A stretch of 64,000 bases of DNA from positions 26,300 through 90,299 of the forward strand of contig OKQS01000005.1 of the NCBI GenBank assembly GCA_900290095.1, read 5' to 3'. Source of the DNA: Khoudiadiopia massiliensis. Lineage in GTDB: Bacteria; Bacillota; Clostridia; Tissierellales; Peptoniphilaceae. This document shows, piece by piece, positions 25,280 through 34,670 of the stretch. The notes under the pieces are model-generated. The model was not told the DNA's origin, ran no database searches, and saw only the letters and a list, made by a program, of their open reading frames with translations. The first letter of the stretch is position 1, and each line of letters begins with the position of its first letter. The position numbers and the translations under genes were made by a program.

Positions 25280-26269
25280 ATGAAAAAGAAAATTCTTAGT
25301 ATGTTGTGCGTTTTATTGATGATGGTAACAGTATTTTCAGCTTGTTCAAAGAGCAATAATAACGAAAGTGGTTCAGAGCCTGTATCAAATGCAGAAGTAT
25401 CTTCTCCTGAGGCTAAGGGTAAGAAGATAGGAATTCTAGTACCGGCAACCACAGAATTTTTTGCTAATGTTAACAATGAGAGCAAGAAAGCATGGGAAGA
25501 AGCCGGATATGAAGTGATTGTCTCAAGTTTTGATCAGGACACATCAAAACAGATAGAAATGATCGAAAACTACGTAAACTCAGGGGTTGATATGATTTGT
25601 ACCAATCCGGGATCTAATGCCGGTGATGATGCATTAAAAACTGCGATGAGTAAAGGTGTTAAGGTTTTTGTATATGGCGTAGAAACATCAGACTATGACC
25701 TTTGTGCAGTTGAAGATGAGTCAAGTGTAGGAAAAGCTATAGGAACAATGGGTGCAGACTATACTAACAATAAGCTGGGTGGAAAGGTACAGGCAATTGC
25801 ACTCATTAATACGGCAGGCCAGGATCTCGCAAAGAGATCTAACGGAATTTTGGAAGCATTTAAGGAAAAGTGTCCAAATTCTGAAATTGTAGGAACTGCA
25901 GAATGTGCCAGCACAGGTGAAGGAACATCCGCAATGGAGAATTTCTTGCAGAGATACCCCGATGTTCAAGTGGTTTTGGCTTACAATGATACCTTCGGCT
26001 TGGAAGCTATGGAAGTATTGAAAGCAGCAGGAAAAGACGGAGAAAAATATGGAGTTTTCGGTTGCGACGGAACATCCGAAGGACTAAAGAACATAAAAGA
26101 AGGAACAATTTATAGAGGAACAATTAGTTTTGGTGACATAGGTGCAGACGTTGCCAAACATGGTTTGGATTTGATGAGTGGCAAATATGAAGGAAAGACA
26201 CACGAAAAGGTATTTTTGAATAACTATCCTGTAACAGTAGATAATATTGACCAGTTTTATAAGGACTAA
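25280..26269 (+). CDS. Sugar ABC transporter substrate-binding lipoprotein (RbsB-like)
   Basis: A 329-residue binding protein of the ribose/galactose (periplasmic-binding type 1) family. The signal peptide ends in the lipobox FSAC (Cys22), followed by a Ser/Asn-rich linker, so it is anchored outside the membrane. The mature part has IGILVPATTEFFANV and a typical two-lobe pattern with AYNDTFGLEAMEVL and VFGCDGTSEGL. I start at ATG 25280, after AAGGAGGAA. The longer frame from 25208 has no ribosome site and would spoil the signal peptide. First gene of the ABC/rbsD/ribokinase operon, so ribose or a close relative is the likely ligand. Confidence 0.92.
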   Translation: MKKKILSMLCVLLMMVTVFSACSKSNNNESGSEPVSNAEVSSPEAKGKKIGILVPATTEFFANVNNESKKAWEEAGYEVIVSSFDQDTSKQIEMIENYVNSGVDMICTNPGSNAGDDALKTAMSKGVKVFVYGVETSDYDLCAVEDESSVGKAIGTMGADYTNNKLGGKVQAIALINTAGQDLAKRSNGILEAFKEKCPNSEIVGTAECASTGEGTSAMENFLQRYPDVQVVLAYNDTFGLEAMEVLKAAGKDGEKYGVFGCDGTSEGLKNIKEGTIYRGTISFGDIGADVAKHGLDLMSGKYEGKTHEKVFLNNYPVTVDNIDQFYKD

Positions 26270-26280
26270 GGGATTTTCAT

Positions 26281-26315
26281 AGAACCCTGCTCCGGATATT
26301 CCGGGGCGGGGTTCT
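26281..26315 (+). terminator. Strong stem-loop after the binding-protein gene (partial terminator)
   Basis: A 15-pair stem (AGAACCC..TCCGG, 26281-26295, with CCGGGGC..GGGTTCT, 26301-26315) with a five-base loop ATATT lies 12 bases after the stop. Only a short T stretch follows. Such hairpins after binding-protein genes usually let the binding protein be made in excess over the membrane parts. Confidence 0.75.
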
Positions 26316-26364
26316 TTAACCAATATAATTTACTTATCCTCAAGGTAACGAACCGAGGTGAATA

Positions 26365-27855
26365 ATGACGAGCAAAACAGGTTTTTCTGTAAGTCACTTG
26401 ACTAAGAATTATCCTGGCGTAGTAGCCCTGGATGATGTTTCTTTAACTTTTGAACCGGGAAAGGTGCATGCGCTGGTGGGAGAAAATGGCGCCGGCAAAT
26501 CCACATTGATTAAATGTCTTTCCGGAGCTATTACACCAACATCCGGGAGTCTCATAATTGAAGGCCAATCTTATGCATCCATGACCCCACTACTTGCAAA
26601 AGAATTAGGAATTTCAGTTATATATCAGGAATTTAATCAGGTACCAAGTATGTCTGCAGCAGATAACGTATTTCTGGGAGTGCGTTCCGGTAAAAGTTTT
26701 ATAGTGCAGTCAAAAGAACGTCAAAGGCAGGCTGCTTCTTTATTTCGACAACTAAATGTAGAAATTGATCCGACACAAAAGGTAAAAGAACTATCACCGG
26801 CATGCCAGCAAATTATCGAAATAGCTAAGGCTATTCGTCAAAGTGTAAAATTGTTAATAATGGATGAACCAACGGCACCGCTAACCATTAATGAAGTTAA
26901 AACATTATTTGAAATTGTAAAAAAATTAAAGGCTGAGGGTGTAGCAATTGCTTATATCTCACATAGGATGGAAGAGATTTTCGAAATTGCTGATATTGTG
27001 AGCGTGTTGCGTGACGGACAAAAAATTATTACTAAACCTATAGAAGAGACATCTCGTACAGAACTTATTAAATATATTGCGGGTCGGGAAGTGTCTTCCG
27101 TTTATCCAAGACATAGCAAAAAAGTTGGTGCTAAATCTCTGGAAGTTAAGAATCTTTGTGGAAATGGACTTGAAGATGTAAGTTTTGTAGCCAGAAAGTC
27201 GGAAATAATGGGATTTGCGGGGCTTGTGGGTGCCGGTCGTACTGAATTGATGAATATGCTTTGCGGCGTTGTTCCAAAGACATCAGGCATCATAATTAAA
27301 GATGGCAAAAACTTGAAGCTAAAGTCCCCAAGGGATGGTATTGAAAACGGTATTGGCTTTATTCCGGAAGATCGGAAACTGTTGGGACTTTTTTTGAATC
27401 AAAGCATACGCTGGAATTGCTCAATCAATGCAATTAAAAGTGTTTGCCATGGCGTTGTCGTGGATGAGAAGGCGGAGCTGGCAATTGCTGAAACATATGA
27501 AAAAGAACTGCAAATAAAGACGCCTTCATTGGATCAAACTGTGAAGAATCTTTCCGGTGGAAATCAGCAAAAAGTTGTTTTGGCTAAGACGTTAGCATGC
27601 CATTCCGATGTGTTGATATTTGATGAGCCGACCAGAGGAATAGATGTGGGTGGTAAACAGGAAATTTATCATCTTATCAACCAATTGGCAGATGATGACA
27701 AAACAATATTAATGGTATCTTCAGATTTACCGGAATTGATTGGCTTGTGCGATCGAATTGCAGTCATATGTGAAGGGCGTTTAGTAGTGATATTAAATCG
27801 TGAAGACTTTGATCAGACAGTAATTCTTGATTACGCTTCAGGTGGCGGAAAATAG
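26365..27855 (+). CDS. Sugar ABC transporter ATP-binding protein (RbsA-like, two ABC domains)
   Basis: A 496-residue protein with two ABC cassettes in tandem. The first has Walker A GENGAGKST and LIMDEPTAPL. The second has the altered Walker A GLVGAGRTEL, the signature LSGGNQQKV and LIFDEPTRGIDVG. This asymmetric layout is usual for RbsA/MglA. The first domain's signature region, LSPACQQIIEIAKAI, is also degenerate, as in relatives. It powers uptake with the permease encoded next. Confidence 0.93.
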   Translation: MTSKTGFSVSHLTKNYPGVVALDDVSLTFEPGKVHALVGENGAGKSTLIKCLSGAITPTSGSLIIEGQSYASMTPLLAKELGISVIYQEFNQVPSMSAADNVFLGVRSGKSFIVQSKERQRQAASLFRQLNVEIDPTQKVKELSPACQQIIEIAKAIRQSVKLLIMDEPTAPLTINEVKTLFEIVKKLKAEGVAIAYISHRMEEIFEIADIVSVLRDGQKIITKPIEETSRTELIKYIAGREVSSVYPRHSKKVGAKSLEVKNLCGNGLEDVSFVARKSEIMGFAGLVGAGRTELMNMLCGVVPKTSGIIIKDGKNLKLKSPRDGIENGIGFIPEDRKLLGLFLNQSIRWNCSINAIKSVCHGVVVDEKAELAIAETYEKELQIKTPSLDQTVKNLSGGNQQKVVLAKTLACHSDVLIFDEPTRGIDVGGKQEIYHLINQLADDDKTILMVSSDLPELIGLCDRIAVICEGRLVVILNREDFDQTVILDYASGGGK

Positions 27856-27872
27856 AAAAAGGTGGATAAAGC

Positions 27873-28847
27873 ATGATGAGATTTTCAAAGTTTTATAAAA
27901 AATATGGTATTTTTGTTATTTTATTGATTGTTCTTTTATTTTTCTCGATCTTCGCCGAAAACTTTTTTACGCTGAGCAATTTTGTCACTATTTTACGACA
28001 GGTATCGTCTTTAGGAATAGTAATTATGGCAATGAGTATGATTATGATTGCCGGTGGGATGGATTTGTCGGTAGGCGGACAAATTGCGGTTGGCGGAGTG
28101 CTTGTGGCTTTGATGATGGCAAACTTTAAAATACCTTGGCCATTAATAGTTCTGATCAGCATTTTGATAGGTTTTTTGTTTGGCCTTATTAATGGGATAT
28201 TAGCAGTCAAACTTGCGATTCCACCTATGATAGTAACCTTGGGTACTATGCTTATTTTACAATCAGCCTCCATGGTAATAACCGGGGGTTATCCGATCTA
28301 TAAAATTTATGACGAAATTAAGTGGATAGGGCAAGGTTGGGTTGGACCTATACCGGTCCCTGTTATTATTTTCGTTATAATCGCAGCTATTACATGGTTC
28401 TTGATGAATAAAACATATATTGGACATTATGCTTATGCCGTCGGTGGAAATATCAACGCTGCAAGACTCTCGGGAATTGATACAGATATGTTTACAGTCT
28501 TTATCTTTTCTTTAGGTGGTGTATTCGTCAGTATAGCATCTCTGATTGTGATGACACGTGCGGCTTCTGCACAACCAAATGCAGGCTCCAATACCGCTTT
28601 TGATGCTATTACAGCTGCCGTACTGGGAGGAATCAGCATTTCCGGAGGAGAAGGAGAAATCAGCGGCGCATTAGTAGGTGTACTGATCATTGGCATGTTA
28701 AATAACGGTTTGCTGCTGATGGGCTTGAACTCCAATTGGCAAGGTGTAATTAAAGGCATTGTATTAATTCTTGCTGTAGGCATTGATTCAGTTCAGAGAA
28801 AACAGAAGAAGGCTAAAACTTTAAAACAACAGGGAGAGAACAAATGA
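27873..28847 (+). CDS. Sugar ABC transporter permease (RbsC-like)
   Basis: A 324-residue membrane protein of the ribose/galactose permease family with about eight to ten spans. Family marks are MIAGGMDLSVGG, GTMLILQSASMVITGG, YAVGGNINAARLSGI and ITAAVLGGISISGGEG. It probably forms the membrane channel with the RbsA-like ATPase. The stop overlaps the start of the esterase gene by 4 bases. Confidence 0.93.
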   Translation: MMRFSKFYKKYGIFVILLIVLLFFSIFAENFFTLSNFVTILRQVSSLGIVIMAMSMIMIAGGMDLSVGGQIAVGGVLVALMMANFKIPWPLIVLISILIGFLFGLINGILAVKLAIPPMIVTLGTMLILQSASMVITGGYPIYKIYDEIKWIGQGWVGPIPVPVIIFVIIAAITWFLMNKTYIGHYAYAVGGNINAARLSGIDTDMFTVFIFSLGGVFVSIASLIVMTRAASAQPNAGSNTAFDAITAAVLGGISISGGEGEISGALVGVLIIGMLNNGLLLMGLNSNWQGVIKGIVLILAVGIDSVQRKQKKAKTLKQQGENK

Positions 28848-29719
28848 TTAATGATATTTCTGTTTCTATAGTACGTGATCGTTTGTGGATGGATGAGAAT
28901 GTTGTGTATGAACAGGTGCCGGGTTGGTGCGCACATGTGACACATAATTTACGTTTATCCGTTATCTATCATGATGAAGATGTAAAGCGGGAAAAACTGC
29001 CATGCATCATTTGGATTACAGGTGGCGGTTGGAAGTGGGTTGATGTCCAGGCATATTTACCAAATTTGATTGATTTGGCACATAGAGGTTATGTGTTAGC
29101 TTCAGTTGAATATCAGTGCTCTAACGATGCGACTTTTCCTGCGGCTATTCTTCAAGTTAAATCTGCTATACGTTATCTGCGTGCCAATGCAGCAAGGTAT
29201 TCCATTAATCCTGATAAAATTGGCTTGGTCGGAGAATCTTCCGGCGGATATTTGGCAACAATGGTAGGTGTAACTAATGGAATGAGTGAGTTTGAATCCG
29301 GAATGAATTTATCACAATCGAGTGAAGTACAGGCAGTATGTTCTTGGTATACGCCGGTTCACCTGGATAAATTGGCAAAAGATGCGGGTCGGACAAATAA
29401 AGACCTTGATCAAAATATCGGGGAACTGATTGATCGTTTTTTGAATGCGCATTGCGAACATAATCCTGAACTTGTTAAGCGTGCAGACCCGACTACATAT
29501 ATTAATAAAGGAAATCCGCCGTTTCTCTTGTTCCATGGTACCGAAGACAAATTGGTAAACATTGAATGTTCTGAGGTGCTTTACAAGACACTGGAAGAAA
29601 ATGGGGTTCCGGTGGAATACTATAGGATTAAAGATGCGGACCATGCAGACTATCATTTCTTCCAACCTAAAGTAATGGAGATTATGGCTGACTTCTTTGA
29701 TTCTAAACTAATAAAGTAA
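28844..29719 (+). CDS. Alpha/beta-hydrolase (esterase) inside the ribose-type operon
   Basis: A 291-residue cytosolic hydrolase of the BD-FAE/carboxylesterase type. The oxyanion region is ITGGGWKW (59-65). The nucleophile serine is in GESSGG (Ser132). Further Asp (HGTEDKLV) and His (KDADHADYH) residues fit the triad. No signal peptide is seen. It is translationally coupled to the permease (ATGA overlap), so it very likely acts on the imported compound. An acylated pentose or sugar ester would explain it. Confidence 0.87.
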   Translation: MINDISVSIVRDRLWMDENVVYEQVPGWCAHVTHNLRLSVIYHDEDVKREKLPCIIWITGGGWKWVDVQAYLPNLIDLAHRGYVLASVEYQCSNDATFPAAILQVKSAIRYLRANAARYSINPDKIGLVGESSGGYLATMVGVTNGMSEFESGMNLSQSSEVQAVCSWYTPVHLDKLAKDAGRTNKDLDQNIGELIDRFLNAHCEHNPELVKRADPTTYINKGNPPFLLFHGTEDKLVNIECSEVLYKTLEENGVPVEYYRIKDADHADYHFFQPKVMEIMADFFDSKLIK

Positions 29720-29729
29720 GGAGAGGATC

Positions 29730-30125
29730 ATGCGAGAAAATGGTATCATTAATGCGAAGTTACTGTATTTGCTTACAGAGTTGAAACATACAGATTCTTG
29801 TGTTATCGCGGATGCGGGCTTGCCCATACCTAAGGATATCGAATGCGTAGACCTAGCCCTGATTAAAGGAACTCCTTCATTTAAACAGGTATTAGCAGCA
29901 GTTATGAAGGAGATGACTCTGGAATCTTATATTATTGCTCGAGAAACAGAGACAGAAAATCCGGACACATATAGGACAATAAAAGAATCTCTTTGCGATT
30001 ATCCGGGGAAATCAGTAAACCATGAGGAATTGAAAAAATTCTCACGTGATTCTAAGTTCATAATTCGAACCGGAGAAGTAACACCATATTCGAATATAAT
30101 ATTAATTTCAAGTCCTGGCTTTTAA
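29730..30125 (+). CDS. rbsD: RbsD/FucU family sugar mutarotase
   Basis: A 131-residue RbsD-type protein, which converts the beta-pyranose to the furanose form that ribokinase can use. The signature LKHTDSCVIADAGLPIP contains the conserved His and Asp, and the C-terminus has VRTGEVTPYSN-like residues (IRTGEVTPYSNI) of the active site. It lies between esterase and LacI genes, 10 bases after the former. Confidence 0.9.
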   Translation: MRENGIINAKLLYLLTELKHTDSCVIADAGLPIPKDIECVDLALIKGTPSFKQVLAAVMKEMTLESYIIARETETENPDTYRTIKESLCDYPGKSVNHEELKKFSRDSKFIIRTGEVTPYSNIILISSPGF

Positions 30126-30181
30126 TTGGTAGTAGTTTATAAAAGAAAGATAGAAGCTTTTTTTAAGGGAAGGGGAGACAC

Positions 30182-31174
30182 ATGGCAGTTACGTTAAAGG
30201 ATATAGCTAAAAAAGCAAGAGTTTCTCCCATGACCGTATCAAAGATAATAAGAGGCGGAAACCATCGTATCAGCCAGGAAACAGAAGAGCGTGTGTTGAA
30301 GATTGCAAAAGACATGGGATATGTTCCCAATGGTGCAGCCAGAAGCTTAAAAACACGCAAGAGTAAAACGATAGGTTTTGTTTTGCCTGATATTGCCAAC
30401 CCTTTTTTCCCGGAAATTGCTCGTGGCCTGGATGATCAAGCAAAAAATCATGGTTATAGTGTTCTTATGTGCAACACGGATAATGACGCTGATGAGGAAG
30501 TCAAAGCTTTTCGAAAATTAGCAGAGAAAATGGTAGATGGAATTGTTTTTATTCATTCAGTCGCAAATGATAATTCAATGGCTCATTTGAATCTAAATGT
30601 TCCGGTTGTGTATGTGGATCGAGCTATAAAGGATGCTGATCAAGAGGATGTTGGACAAATTTTTCTTGATGTTAAGAGTGCTTTTTATGATGCGACCCGG
30701 CTGCTAATAGAAAAGGGCTGTCAAAATATCGCTTTTATTTCCGCCCTTTATAAGGGACGTGATTATCGCTGTGAGGGATATTCAAAAGCACTGGAAGAAA
30801 ATAAATTGTCAATAAATGATCTTAATATATATCGAGGAAAGTACGATGTTGATACCGGGAGCGAAGGGGTATCCCATATTCTTAAGAATAATCCTCATAT
30901 TGACGGAATCGTATGTGGAGATGATTTGATAGCTTATGGAGTAATTGAAGCCCTACTTAGTCGTAATCTTAGAATTCCGGAAGATGTCAAGGTAATAGGT
31001 TTTGATGATATCTACTTCTCTCAATATTCTAATCCGAAACTTACGACAATTGCTCAGCCCGCATATCAAATGGGTGTGGAAGCAGGAAAAATGTTGATTA
31101 ATCATATTGAAAACGGAAGTCAATTGTACAGGAAGAAAATGGATTATTCGTTGAAGATAAGAAAAACAGTATAG
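30182..31174 (+). CDS. LacI family transcriptional regulator
   Basis: A 330-residue LacI regulator. The N-terminal helix-turn-helix is VTLKDIAKKARVSPMTVSKII, with the hinge helix near AARSLKTRKSKTIG, followed by a sugar-binding domain. Gene position suggests it represses this operon by binding the palindrome at 25177-25190, with ribose or the imported sugar as inducer. Start ATG 30182 follows AAGGGAAGGGGAG. Confidence 0.92.
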   Translation: MAVTLKDIAKKARVSPMTVSKIIRGGNHRISQETEERVLKIAKDMGYVPNGAARSLKTRKSKTIGFVLPDIANPFFPEIARGLDDQAKNHGYSVLMCNTDNDADEEVKAFRKLAEKMVDGIVFIHSVANDNSMAHLNLNVPVVYVDRAIKDADQEDVGQIFLDVKSAFYDATRLLIEKGCQNIAFISALYKGRDYRCEGYSKALEENKLSINDLNIYRGKYDVDTGSEGVSHILKNNPHIDGIVCGDDLIAYGVIEALLSRNLRIPEDVKVIGFDDIYFSQYSNPKLTTIAQPAYQMGVEAGKMLINHIENGSQLYRKKMDYSLKIRKTV

Positions 31175-31188
31175 AGTTGAGGTTTATT

Positions 31189-32085
31189 ATGAAAGTATTA
31201 AACTTTGGTTCATTAAATGTGGATTATGTTTACAAAGTGCATCACATTGTTCAAAAAGGAGAAACACAACTAGCTTTATCAAGAAGTATTTTTCCTGGAG
31301 GAAAAGGGCTCAATCAGTCTATTGCGCTTAAAAGAGCAGGATTATCGGTTTTTCATGCTGGTAGCATAGGAGGTGGAGGAGAGTTTCTCTTAGATATTTT
31401 ACACGATGAAAATGTAGATACCAGTATGGTTAGATCTTTAAAGGAAGTCCCTGTTGGCCATACCATTATCCAAAATTCAATGGATGGAGACAACTCGATT
31501 CTGGTGTATGGAGGGGCAAACCGGGCTATCACACAGAGCCAGATTGAGGATACGTTGAAGCATTTTTCAAAAGGGGACTATCTTATTCTTCAGAATGAGG
31601 TTAACTTATTAAAAGAAATTGTTGAGCTGGCCCATAAAAATGGGATGATAATCGTATTGAACCCTTCTCCAATAAGTCAGATATTTGAAGACCTTGACTT
31701 TTCGATGATTGATTATTTGTTTTTAAACGAAATCGAAGCCAAAGAACTAACGAATTCAAAGTCAACTGAGCCGGTAGAATTGATTAACAGAATCGATAAA
31801 AAATGGCCTCATATTCAAGTGTTCTTGACACTTGGGGAAGGTGGATCTGTTTACATATATGAAGGAGAACATATATTTCAAAAGGCTTATAAGGTGCCTG
31901 TGGTAGACACCACCTCTGCAGGTGACACATTCACAGGTTTTTGCCTAGCGGGGATAATCGAAGGCTTGACGATTTCCCAAGCTCTTGACTATGCAGCTCG
32001 GGCTGCAGCTATTGCAGTGACAAAATTAGGAGCGGAACCTTCTATTCCGACAAAGATTTCAGTTAAAGAATACTCTTTTGACTAA
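31189..32085 (+). CDS. rbsK: Ribokinase-type PfkB sugar kinase
   Basis: A 298-residue PfkB kinase. Signature 1 is GGKGLNQSIALKRAG. Signature 2 is DTTSAGDTFTGF with the catalytic base Asp in the SAGDTF motif. It would phosphorylate the imported sugar (ribose likely) at C5. The ATG at 31189 is preferred over the TTG at 31177, since TTGAGG serves as its ribosome site. Last gene of the ribose-type operon. Confidence 0.9.
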   Translation: MKVLNFGSLNVDYVYKVHHIVQKGETQLALSRSIFPGGKGLNQSIALKRAGLSVFHAGSIGGGGEFLLDILHDENVDTSMVRSLKEVPVGHTIIQNSMDGDNSILVYGGANRAITQSQIEDTLKHFSKGDYLILQNEVNLLKEIVELAHKNGMIIVLNPSPISQIFEDLDFSMIDYLFLNEIEAKELTNSKSTEPVELINRIDKKWPHIQVFLTLGEGGSVYIYEGEHIFQKAYKVPVVDTTSAGDTFTGFCLAGIIEGLTISQALDYAARAAAIAVTKLGAEPSIPTKISVKEYSFD

Positions 32086-32207
32086 ACAATTTTGTTTTAA
32101 AGCCGGGGGATAAGCTGGACTGTACTTTTTTGGCTTATATAGCAAGATCTCCTATTTTATATTAATAAACAGTTAGTAACGGTCGTTTAGCACCCACCCG
32201 GTAGCAG

Positions 32208-32267
32208 ACTCCCTTTATGAAAGACGGTGAAAACATGTAATCACTGTTAACTATGAAGGGAGTTTTT
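32208..32267 (+). terminator. Terminator after the ribokinase gene
   Basis: ACTCCCTTTAT (32208-32218) pairs with ATGAAGGGAGT (32253-32263), one T-G pair, followed by five Ts. An inner stem ACGGTG/CACTGT (32224-32229, 32242-32247) makes a two-tier hairpin. It is long for a plain terminator, but a T-run at the right place supports it. Confidence 0.7.
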
Positions 32268-32297
32268 GTATGGAAAAATTGAATTACTAATAAATCT

Positions 32298-33164
32298 GGT
32301 TCTTTGTCAGATGGCCTTGGTGGACATTTTGCATGATTAAATAGTCCTAAAAGGTTGTCTAACCCTCAAGGGTTAGGCAGCCTTTTTAAGTTCCTTAGAA
32401 ACAACCATCTTTCTAGCTATTAATATCCTGTTTCTTAAATGGAAAAAGCTCTTGTATCCGAATGCCAATAACTTCATAACCTTTATGAAGTTATTCACAC
32501 TCTCAATTGCACTATTCGTAAATGGCTCATTAAATGAATTATCTACATATTCCATGTTCCTAAGAATACTTTTTAAGGCTACTTCAAAATATATTGAAAC
32601 CCTTGGTAACAAAGTCCTTATCAGAATTTTAAGTTTCCTTGTATCTTTAAGGTCTATGGTAAGTAGCAAGGCTTGATATGCCCTGTAGTTTATTTCACGG
32701 TCATGTAGGGGGAGTACATTTCGATAGTAATTGTTTTAACCTTCCTTCTTGATAGTTTTGTAAAGTGCTTTAAGTAACGCCTTAAAAAAGGTAGTTGCCT
32801 GTTTTCAACAATATCTATCACATTATGGTTTACTGCATCCAAGAATATGAAGCGCATAGATCCTTTACATCTTTTAGTAGATTTAAACTCATCAAAGCAT
32901 AAATGCTCAGGAAGGTCGTTAAAAGGCGGACCATATGCGATGAAATCATTATCTATGATTCTTGAGACTGTATTAGTGGAAACATAATTTCTATTAGCTA
33001 TATCTTTTTCAGAAGCTTTTTCACTTAGTCTTTATTTTTTTTGTCGAAACTATTGTAATGTGAAATGGTCTTCATGTCTTTATTTTTTTGCATTAAAAAA
33101 GTGTCGGAAGACCGGCTGATCATTTTCTGATCAACCGGCCACCAACACCATTTATTTTAGAGCC
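32298..33164. mobile_element. ISL3 family insertion sequence, decayed (element B)
   Basis: The right end, read on the minus strand, begins GGCTCTAAAATAAATGGTGT (33164 back to 33145) and goes on TGGTGG, a typical ISL3-family terminus. The left end, GGTTCTTTGTCAGATGGCCT (32298-32317) followed by TGGTGG, is its imperfect inverted partner. Between them is a broken transposase on the minus strand. At about 867 bases it is well short of a full ISL3 element. The 8-base flanks do not match each other, so no target duplication remains. The bases from 33165 to 33248 show nothing. Confidence 0.85.
32373..33030 (-). pseudogene. ISL3 family transposase, disrupted
   Basis: Minus-strand frames give two transposase parts. 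The upstream part (about 33030-32700) reads EKASEKDIANRNYVSTNTVS, then LPEHLCFDEFKSTK, RFIFLDAVNHNVIDIVENRQ and VKTITIEMYSPYM. The downstream part (32669-32373 and slightly upstream) reads NYRAYQALLLTID to SFNEPFTNSAIESVNNFIKV and LAFGYKSFFHLRNRI. At their junction near 32700 the frame changes and the segment that follows SPYM in intact ISL3 transposases is missing. The N-terminal zinc-finger region is lost as well. It cannot make an active enzyme. Confidence 0.85.
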
Positions 33165-33248
33165 TAATATTTTGGATCCATTTAAAATAGTATTAATTAA
33201 CATCTAAAAAACATATAAATTAGAAATACAATATGTTCAAAACTCCTT

Positions 33249-34550
33249 TTAATATTTTTTTTCCATTGATTTATAAAATGCCACAGCCTCTTTACGAATA
33301 TTATCTTCATCTAGAGTAATGAGTTTTCTATCTTTCATAACTAACTTGCCATTTATAATTGTATGTTTTACACACATTCCATTCGTGGATTCAACCATGC
33401 TGTTCAATAGATTGTAAGAAGGATATATGTTTAGATTTTTACAATCAACAGCTATAATATCAGCGGTGGATCCTATTTTTATTCCTGAAATATTATTATC
33501 TAATAATTTTGCAACTCCATTTACTGTAGTTAGATTTAGAATTGTTTTTGCAGGCATTATATTATAGTCTGCATATTTATTTCCATATATGACATTCATT
33601 ATTGAACGGAATAGTCTCATTTCAGCAAACATATCTATTCCACCATGACCGCTACCGTCGCTTCCTAGTGAAATATTTATTTTATTATTTAATAGCATAG
33701 GTGTTTCAGGAACGCCTTTTCCACAGTTACTAAACGGGCAGTGTACAATTTTCACATCATTTTTTTTAATTAAATTGATTTCAGCAGGATTTAGATATAT
33801 TGCATGAGAAACCAACATATTATTTGATAGTAAATTATTTTGGCTTAAAAATTCGATTGGTCGGATTCCATGATCTTGAATAAAGTCAATTACCTCTGAA
33901 GAATATTCATTTGAATGTAATTCGTAGGGAATACCAAGCGACTTTGCTTGCTCAAAAAGTTCTATAATTAATCTATCGCTACAAGCTGTGGGGGCTGTAA
34001 TTGAATTAAAATATTTTATTAATGAATTTTCTTTTCGTATCTTATTAACAAGACTGCTGTTTCTTTCAATTGCATCGGAAATTGTAGTGCGAATTTCTCT
34101 TGGGGAAGAGGGACTATCTGTTGTCTGATATGAAATGCCTGCTCTAATTCCTATTTTTTTCAATGTTTCGTAAACAACATCAGCATGTCGTGAACCCGCA
34201 TCAAGGAATGAAGTAACACCATTTTTAATCATTTCACAACAAGCAAATTCAGTACTAAGCTGTATTCTACTCTTTGTTAAAGATGATTCAAAAGGTACAT
34301 TGATGCGCTTATATATTAATGGCCGTTCATCCAATAATCGGCCTCTAAGAAATTGTTGACTAAGATGACAATGTGCATCAACTAAACCTGGTAGCCAAAG
34401 TAAGTCCACACCATCAATAACTTCGTCGCATTTAAATGCTTTAAAATCGCCTATATTTTTAATTTTGCCATTTTCAATCAGAATATTATTATTTTCATGT
34501 ATAACCCAATTTTCGTCAAAATACCGTGTATTTTTAATTAATATGCTCAT
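33249..34550 (-). CDS. Amidohydrolase / deaminase (TRZ/ATZ-SsnA-like)
   Basis: A 433-residue amidohydrolase of the large group that includes S-adenosylhomocysteine deaminase, guanine deaminase, chlorohydrolases and SsnA. Metal ligands are VDAHCHLS (His60, His62), a His in ELHSNEY, a His in VSHAIYL and Asp in SLGSDGSGH. It should hydrolyse an amidine or amine group on a heterocycle. It is read away from the DUF3100 cluster and shares a 120-base control region with it. The ATG at 34550 follows GAAGGAGGATTT. The exact substrate is unknown. Confidence 0.87.
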   Translation of the reverse strand: MSILIKNTRYFDENWVIHENNNILIENGKIKNIGDFKAFKCDEVIDGVDLLWLPGLVDAHCHLSQQFLRGRLLDERPLIYKRINVPFESSLTKSRIQLSTEFACCEMIKNGVTSFLDAGSRHADVVYETLKKIGIRAGISYQTTDSPSSPREIRTTISDAIERNSSLVNKIRKENSLIKYFNSITAPTACSDRLIIELFEQAKSLGIPYELHSNEYSSEVIDFIQDHGIRPIEFLSQNNLLSNNMLVSHAIYLNPAEINLIKKNDVKIVHCPFSNCGKGVPETPMLLNNKINISLGSDGSGHGGIDMFAEMRLFRSIMNVIYGNKYADYNIMPAKTILNLTTVNGVAKLLDNNISGIKIGSTADIIAVDCKNLNIYPSYNLLNSMVESTNGMCVKHTIINGKLVMKDRKLITLDEDNIRKEAVAFYKSMEKKY

Positions 34551-34594
34551 AAATCCTCCTTCTTTTTTTACATTACGTAAAACTTCTTATTATA

Positions 34595-34614
34595 AAAAGG
34601 ACAAATGTCCTTTT
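34595..34614. promoter_or_regulatory. Perfect palindrome, candidate Crp/Fnr-type operator
   Basis: AAAAGGACAAATGTCCTTTT is a palindrome with arms AAAAGGACA and TGTCCTTTT. Read as AGGAC-N4-GTCCT, it has the spacing of Fnr-type sites. It lies in the divergent region between amidohydrolase and DUF3100 genes, about 45 bases before the start point implied by a -10-like TATAAA at 34638. The cluster's own Crp/Fnr regulator (36681) is the likely ligand. Confidence 0.55.
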
Positions 34615-34670
34615 CTTAACGAGAAAAAATAAATTACTATAAAAACACAGCAATTAGAAAGGGGCTTACT

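Noticed and set aside
32208..32267. Riboswitch or T-box reading of the two-tier hairpin after ribokinase
   Set aside because: No known aptamer core or T-box sequence is present and no intact gene follows on the plus strand; a terminator explains it.
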